From positions 20,201-84,200 of the forward strand of contig NZ_VWXL01000019.1 of assembly GCF_009746625.1 (NCBI RefSeq): DNA of 64,000 bases, written 5' to 3'. Shown one piece after another: positions 59,641-64,000 of the stretch. Origin of the DNA: Caproicibacter fermentans (lineage in GTDB: Bacteria; Bacillota; Clostridia; Oscillospirales; Acutalibacteraceae). The position numbers and the translations under genes are program-made. The notes beneath the pieces were generated by a model. The model saw only the letters and a program-made list of their open reading frames with translations. It was not told where the DNA came from and did no database searches. The stretch's first letter is position 1. Every line of letters begins with the position of its first letter.

Positions 59641-59826
59641 TTGTTGTATTACAGCGAGATTACCAACAATGAAGTCTCAGAGCCTGAAGCCATCAAACAA
59701 ATTGTAGATCTTTGTGATCGCTGGTATCAAATAGCCAAACCTTCACAAAGTTTAGAAAACTATATGCGGAATCATCCAGAACTCCTTCAAATTGACTCTT
59801 GGAATTGTTTTAGAAAGATCGGGTAA
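59641..59826 (+). CDS. Small hypothetical protein after agrB
   Basis: The 61-residue acidic protein (YYSEITNNEVSEPEAIKQIV ... CDRWYQIAKPSQSLENYMR) follows agrB by 33 bases with GAGGGG before a TTG start. I do not recognise it. It could be a target or immunity-like part of the agr locus, or a truncated frame. The 190 bases after it show nothing. Confidence 0.4.
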   Translation: MLYYSEITNNEVSEPEAIKQIVDLCDRWYQIAKPSQSLENYMRNHPELLQIDSWNCFRKIG

Positions 59827-60012
59827 AGTTGACGAGTATCCTTACCGACCCACTTGGCCTCACCATCAATCCATGCGTCAGGATCTAGACTGACACGTGG
59901 ATTATTTTTTGGGACAATTTTTGCGCCACGAGAGTTTAGCACGAATTCAAATTTTACATTATGCTAACGATTTGCATCTCGATCTCGGCAAATTTTGAGA
60001 GACAGAGAGATG

Positions 60013-60036
60013 AAAAGCGGAACCGGTTCCGCTTTT
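60013..60036. repeat. 24-bp palindrome, copy 3
   Basis: Identical to copy 1 (AAAAGCGGAACC and complement). It lies directly at the stop of the PBECR-like gene on the minus strand, where it can act as its terminator. It marks the right border of the AT-rich cargo. Confidence 0.85.
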
Positions 60037-60676
60037 ATCTCTCTTCTCTTGATGGATGTTTTACATGAGACTTATCTGTTTGTTCATCTGCCTGTCTTCT
60101 GGCTTGCGTGATGATCCGGTCAAATAATGGTCGCTGAATTTCCGGATGTTGTATACGCTCAATTTGAATCACCTTGTAAACTTCCTGATGCAGTATGTAC
60201 TTGTTGTCGTTGCGTGGAAAGAAGGAGCATGGGATAAGAATATCGTTTTGAGAATCTTTTGGAGTAAGGAACAGATGCAAATAGACATCATCCTGCTTTC
60301 GGTATAACAGCATAGTTGCATGAATCAGCGAATGAGCTTTATTCTGATTGAATTTTAAAATAATTTCATTATTGAGCAGTGTTTCCAACTCGGAAAAGTA
60401 ATAGATTCTGTCGCGAATGGCTTCAAAAAAAGCGCTTTTGCTAATCGTATCATATGTGATTTCACCGTTTAAAATCCTCTGAAAAACATTCCCTTTATTT
60501 TTATTGTTAAGCACAGGAATATCACGAAGCTTACTTAACCCAATCAGGTGAAAAAAATGCCCCGTTTCGAAGAAGACAGAAACGCGTATTGTATGCTCTC
60601 TTTTTCTGGCTGTAATTACATAATCCGACCCCGTTAGTTTTTGAAAAGCTACTGCACTCGCTTGTAACAAATCCAT
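60035..60676 (-). CDS. PBECR4-like (phage-Barnase-EndoU-ColicinE5/D-RelE) nuclease-fold protein
   Basis: The 213-residue protein has a segment FETGHFFHLIGLSKLRDIPVL plus FHHL-like spacing, which fits PBECR-type domains found on phages and integrative elements. It is probably an RNase-like or toxin-like effector of the element. AGGAGG precedes the ATG. The C-terminus is highly charged. The family match is from pattern memory only. Confidence 0.65.
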   Translation of the reverse strand: MDLLQASAVAFQKLTGSDYVITARKREHTIRVSVFFETGHFFHLIGLSKLRDIPVLNNKNKGNVFQRILNGEITYDTISKSAFFEAIRDRIYYFSELETLLNNEIILKFNQNKAHSLIHATMLLYRKQDDVYLHLFLTPKDSQNDILIPCSFFPRNDNKYILHQEVYKVIQIERIQHPEIQRPLFDRIITQARRQADEQTDKSHVKHPSREER

Positions 60677-60690
60677 CTGGCTTTCCTCCT

Positions 60691-60728
60691 AAAAAACAGT
60701 AGCGCCCTGGTTACCCAGAGCGCTACCT
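60691..60728 (-). terminator. Terminator of the AbrB-like gene
   Basis: GTAGCGCCCTGG-TTAC-CCAGAGCGCTAC pairs over 12 bp with one mismatch and is followed by TTTTTT on the minus strand. It lies within the 218-base gap before the gene's stop at 60895. Confidence 0.7.
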
Positions 60729-60894
60729 GTGCGTATTTTTCTTTCGGCATAGCCTATTCAGGTTTTGGTTCAATACACAAACCGTAAAATAGACCTCCGC
60801 GAAACACTCCCCTGACCGAGCCTTCCGCATCGACGGTCAAGGTGAACATCACATCCACCTTACGCTATTATTATACTCTCCAGCTCAATTTATG

Positions 60895-61554
60895 TCAACG
60901 ACAATCGAAGTTCTCATAGGCGGGTCTGGTAGAAACCATCGGGCCGTCCGACGTTCCGAAGAGCCAAACCGTATCGCCAACGTTCAGCTCGTTTTTGCTC
61001 ATCCATTCGAGCTGAACGTGAATGCTGCTCCTGTAAACAAGAAGCACCTTTTTTACGTCCGGAAACTGTTCAGGCCGGTATTTCCGGAAGATCAGCCGGT
61101 TATCTGTTTCTTCGCGGATGACTTGGCCGTGGTTCGGCTGGATCGCAAAGTGTTTCCAAAAGGTCTTGGGAATATAGATCAAGTTCCCTTTGAATATTTT
61201 GATTGGAATGCCTAGAACACGGCTCTGACGGCACTGTTGCGGTGTTGACGGTATTACACGAATCTGCAAGCCTTGTTCAGTAGCTGACAGAAACGCATAA
61301 CGACCAATTTCCGCATGGTTCTGTTTTGCCCAGCGCGTCGGAAGATTGAATCTGCCAATCGTAACCTGTTTCTGCTCTGCCGCAGGAATCTGCGCGCCGA
61401 CCGGAAAGATGGAGATGGTTTCCGAACCGATAATTGCCTGAACCGGCCCGTTTTCCGGAATTCCGTATCTCCTGCAAAGCCCCTGATCCAGTACGACTCG
61501 ATGCCGAGCCGAAATCAGGATCGGCAGACCGATGATTTTTTCACTTGTATCCAT
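60895..61554 (-). CDS. AbrB/SpoVT-like DNA-binding protein
   Basis: The 219-residue protein has repeated short beta units such as KIIGLPILISARHRVVLDQG and RVLGIPIKIFKGNLIYIPKT, reminiscent of two or more swapped-hairpin AbrB domains in one chain. Such proteins act as transition-state-type regulators or as antitoxins on mobile elements. AGGAGA lies before the ATG at 61554; the longer frame to 61638 has no site. The role is not certain. Confidence 0.55.
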   Translation of the reverse strand: MDTSEKIIGLPILISARHRVVLDQGLCRRYGIPENGPVQAIIGSETISIFPVGAQIPAAEQKQVTIGRFNLPTRWAKQNHAEIGRYAFLSATEQGLQIRVIPSTPQQCRQSRVLGIPIKIFKGNLIYIPKTFWKHFAIQPNHGQVIREETDNRLIFRKYRPEQFPDVKKVLLVYRSSIHVQLEWMSKNELNVGDTVWLFGTSDGPMVSTRPAYENFDCR

Positions 61555-61643
61555 TTGTTTTCTCCTGTCAGGATAATTTTCAGTTTTTTTAACTTGAGAG
61601 AATAAGCCTGATTTTGCATATACAAAGCGCATTCGCATATTTT

Positions 61644-62612
61644 CTATTCCAGTTTTGCAGAGTGACTTTTGAATCCTGCAAGTTTTGAAACAGTTCTATG
61701 ATACCACTTAGCTAGCTTAGAGAGAGGTTTTATATCCCTTAAGTTAACCGTAGCTTTCTTTCTGGACTTAGTTCTTGGGGTGTCACTGATGAAATGAGGG
61801 AGGGTGTCACCGATGCGCAAAAAAGGTGTTTTCAGCGTTGTAGAATCGAAAAGGCCTTTCTTGAAGATTACAGGAAGAGAAGATTGTGCCGATGCGGTCG
61901 GAGCCTGTGAAGAGGATAAATCTTCTGAATCGGTTTGTACGGCTACTTCAGGCTGCTCCTGTGCTTCTGTGTGAGCGCCATTTAGCAAATAGAGGTTAAC
62001 ACTGGTACCGTTGTTTCCAAAAGCCTCCTTGCGGGTCTGATGATAGACTATGAGCAAACCGGCGTTGCTCAGCGCTTTAACAGCACGCCAAACAGAAGAA
62101 ACGCTGATTCCGCAGTCTGATGCGATTTCCTTTTTTGATGGCATACATTTCCCGCCCCTGCCCGCTCGCAGCGTCAGATAGGAATAGACTTTGATTTCGC
62201 TGGCGGTCAGACGATGCTGGAAAAGATTCAGACGACAGGGAAACAGACGCGGGTTCGCCGAAGTCCTTTTCTTTTCTTTCGTGTCGGATGGTATGCTATT
62301 GGGTTGCGGCGATATTGCATCACATGGTGACAGTTTCAGCTGGGGATTTTCGATCAGGATATAGTAGTTTGAGGTCTGCCTGCCGCGTTCATCGAATCTG
62401 TGACGGATTTCCAGCAATCCCTTTTGGCAAAGTGTTCGCAGCGCTCGTACTACAGAAGAAGTGCTTATATGGCAGAGTCTGGCGATGCTGTTCTTTCCAT
62501 AATGGCTTTCGTTTGTCAAAACATTGTTAACCTTGCAAAGAAAGTTATATACGATGGCCGTGGAGTTGGATAGGCCGAGCAGTTCGGTGTTGCACAGGTA
62601 GAATGGTTCCAT
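61644..62612 (-). CDS. Double winged-helix protein, replication or regulation in an integrative element
   Basis: The 322-residue protein has two related winged-helix units: NSIARLCHISTSSVVRALRT with LCQKGLLEIRHRFDERGRQT, and KKEIASDCGISVSSVWRAVK with ALSNAGLLIVYHQTRKEAFG. The layout matches helix-turn-helix proteins found in clostridial ICE/plasmid modules near TOPRIM proteins. It might act as replication initiator or partition regulator. A GGAGG precedes the ATG at 62612. The C-terminus is basic. Confidence 0.75.
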   Translation of the reverse strand: MEPFYLCNTELLGLSNSTAIVYNFLCKVNNVLTNESHYGKNSIARLCHISTSSVVRALRTLCQKGLLEIRHRFDERGRQTSNYYILIENPQLKLSPCDAISPQPNSIPSDTKEKKRTSANPRLFPCRLNLFQHRLTASEIKVYSYLTLRAGRGGKCMPSKKEIASDCGISVSSVWRAVKALSNAGLLIVYHQTRKEAFGNNGTSVNLYLLNGAHTEAQEQPEVAVQTDSEDLSSSQAPTASAQSSLPVIFKKGLFDSTTLKTPFLRIGDTLPHFISDTPRTKSRKKATVNLRDIKPLSKLAKWYHRTVSKLAGFKSHSAKLE

Positions 62613-62633
62613 TTGTTTTCCTCCCTCAAGATA

Positions 62634-62668
62634 TAAAAAAGGCACAGGGAAGCTAATCCCCTGTACCG
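62634..62668 (-). terminator. Terminator after the TOPRIM gene
   Basis: GGCACAGGG-AAGCTAATC-CCCTGTACC forms a 9-bp stem with one mismatch, followed by six Ts on the minus strand. It separates the TOPRIM gene from the winged-helix gene. Confidence 0.7.
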
Positions 62669-62760
62669 TTTATTGAGCGTCTATTGCTAATTTGGCTGAG
62701 TTTTTAATGGTTTAAGAAGCGGGTGCGGGTTGGGGTTTTCCAGTCTCGCAGAAACAGACG

Positions 62761-63999
62761 CTATATTGCTATTCCTACTTGTTTCGCTTTTGAAACGTTT
62801 TGTCGGATGTAAACGGAGTGTTCCGGCTCCGGCAGCTTTCCCTCCAGGTTTTTGCGGAAGTTCTTCAGGACGTCATTCCAATCGTTGAGAAACGGCTTAT
62901 GCATTGTGACGGCGTAAGCGGAGCCATACCGATCCATGATCTTTTCCGTACCGTTCCGGCCTGCGTTGATGTCATGCCCGAACGCCTTGCTGTCGTTGTT
63001 CAGGCCGATCACAATACTGTGAATTTCAGGATGTTCCCGTAGATACCGGTCGAGGGACTGCATGGCTGCGGCTCCGCCAAGGGAAATCATTGGGCACGAG
63101 ATCCGTTCGCTGCCGGTGATTTTACAAAGTATCCGATAACTCATCGCTTCAATCGGACTCTCGAATACGCAGACGGTTTCGTTGCCGGCAGCTCCCTCTA
63201 AAACAAAGGGATAACTCTTATCGGAACCGGTGACGTCAACCTTTACGGGTTTGCCGGAGGAATTCATCGACCGCATGGAAGCGTAACGGGGAATACCGTC
63301 TTTGTCGTACCCGACCATGACCAGGTTTTGGAACATCCGAATCTGACCCGTTTTCAGCAGCTCCTGAACCGTACCAGGTGAAAGAGATTCCTGTGTGTGA
63401 AACGGTGATCCCGCAGTGCCGTTATTGACCGTTTCTTTCATACGGGGCAGCCTCGAAAATTCATCTTTGAATTTCTCTTTGACCGCATACCGGACCGTCC
63501 CATCCTTTGCATAGCCAACGATCCGGAGTTTGTTGTATGTAATGCCCTGAAAAATCTTATGTTGTTCCACCATGTCTTTCACGAATCCGGAATCAAAGCC
63601 GCGTTCTTTCACCAGGTACGCAAATAGATTCCGAAAATTGCCGGAGCGTTCCGGAAGAATAAAATCCTGCTTTCCTTCCGGCGGCGGGAGCTTCATATTT
63701 TGGACCGGTTCGGCCGGAGCAGGGAGATCGATAGTTCCGGCCAGAATGCAGACGGCCTCTTTGTAGCTCTTACCCTCATAGTTCTGAATAAAATCCAGGG
63801 CGTGGGGCGCATGGCCGTTCGTGTCCGTAATTCCCTGAGAATTCCAGTACCACCTGCCGTCCAAAGTAAAAACTGTCAACGCCGGAACTTTTTTGACCCA
63901 AAACGCCGGTCGGAAATGACCCATATCGCCGGTTACATGAGCGCCAGTCACAGTACCGCCGGAATGTCCACCGGCGGTACTGTCTGAACGCCAGCTTTG
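62761..63999 (-). CDS. DUF3991/TOPRIM-domain protein, 5' end probably outside window
   Basis: At least 396 residues are visible. The N-terminal part is CHC2/DUF3991-like (FTLDGRWYWNSQG ... HALDFIQNYEGKSYKEAVCI). The C-terminal TOPRIM half has VCVFESPIEAMSYRIL, PMISLGGAAAMQSLDRYL and the acidic IVIGLNNDSKAFGHDINAG. Such primase-like proteins are typical cargo of conjugative and mobilisable elements. A GTG at 63951 is possible but has no ribosome site, and the frame is open to the window edge, so the true start is likely further right. The residues before FTLDGRW look unlike the family, so a frameshift near 63,900 is possible. Confidence 0.75.
   Translation of the reverse strand, partial: QSWRSDSTAGGHSGGTVTGAHVTGDMGHFRPAFWVKKVPALTVFTLDGRWYWNSQGITDTNGHAPHALDFIQNYEGKSYKEAVCILAGTIDLPAPAEPVQNMKLPPPEGKQDFILPERSGNFRNLFAYLVKERGFDSGFVKDMVEQHKIFQGITYNKLRIVGYAKDGTVRYAVKEKFKDEFSRLPRMKETVNNGTAGSPFHTQESLSPGTVQELLKTGQIRMFQNLVMVGYDKDGIPRYASMRSMNSSGKPVKVDVTGSDKSYPFVLEGAAGNETVCVFESPIEAMSYRILCKITGSERISCPMISLGGAAAMQSLDRYLREHPEIHSIVIGLNNDSKAFGHDINAGRNGTEKIMDRYGSAYAVTMHKPFLNDWNDVLKNFRKNLEGKLPEPEHSVYIRQNVSKAKQVGIAI
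63951..63982. repeat. Perfect 12-bp inverted repeat near the window edge
   Basis: CAGTACCGCCGG and CCGGCGGTACTG are exact complements around AATGTCCA. It lies inside or just before the TOPRIM gene. It might be a hairpin, an operator or an element end; the window stops too soon to tell. Confidence 0.6.
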
Positions 64000-64000
64000 A

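Overview
The window looks like chromosome of a spore-forming, moderately GC-rich clostridial Firmicute, probably in or near the Oscillospiraceae. The signs are a spore photoproduct lyase, an LCP cell-wall transferase, strong AGGAGG ribosome sites, frequent TTG/GTG starts, a LexA-type GAAC-N4-GTTC box and an Agr-type quorum-sensing locus. The genus is inferred; no rRNA gene is present.

Region 1 (1-4.1 kb): end of a TolC-like/MacA-like/MacB-like export operon, then the remnant of a transposase. Region 2 (4.1-13.3 kb): a self-contained sigma-54 circuit. It holds a PrpR-type enhancer-binding activator, a CoA-transferase/HMG-CoA lyase operon, a DctPQM TRAP transporter operon and rpoN itself. Both operons have a near-consensus -24/-12 promoter and, upstream, the same 38-bp dyad (ATGTTTCA-N22-TGAAACAT). 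The set looks like uptake and CoA-dependent cleavage of a small branched organic acid.

Region 3 (13.6-29.7 kb): a sugar-acid or polyol catabolic island under two DeoR-type regulators. It encodes split transketolase, an RpiB-like and a TIM-like isomerase, a RuBisCO-like protein, a three-part GlpA/GlpB/DUF1667-type dehydrogenase, a class II aldolase, a galactitol-type PTS (IIA, IIB, IIC) and the island's own enzyme I and HPr. A reasonable reading is PTS uptake with phosphorylation, oxidation to a 3-oxo acid phosphate, decarboxylation by the RuBisCO-like protein to a tetrulose phosphate, isomerisation to erythrose 4-phosphate, and entry to the pentose phosphate pathway by transketolase. The substrate cannot be read from sequence.

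Region 4 (29.8-43.3 kb): mostly housekeeping genes (tatD, metG, LCP protein, two flavoprotein families, GNAT, TetR, aminotransferase, pentapeptide protein, splB) with a collapsed phzF pseudogene and two tRNA genes (Gln, Pro).

Region 5 (43.3-64 kb): accessory DNA downstream of the tRNA-Pro gene. It contains a J-domain membrane protein, an SOS-controlled Y-family polymerase cassette, an AT-rich defence island (DGQHR protein, unknown proteins, and an ABC-three-component-like set of nuclease-like effector, winged-helix middle protein and Rad50-like ATPase, then an Nmad3-like protein), a DUF1835-type and an MBL-fold protein, a complete agrACDB quorum-sensing locus including a 51-residue AgrD, and integrative-element genes (PBECR-like nuclease domain protein, AbrB-like protein, double winged-helix protein, DUF3991/TOPRIM protein). 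Three copies of one 24-bp palindrome mark the boundaries of the polymerase cassette and of the AT-rich cargo.
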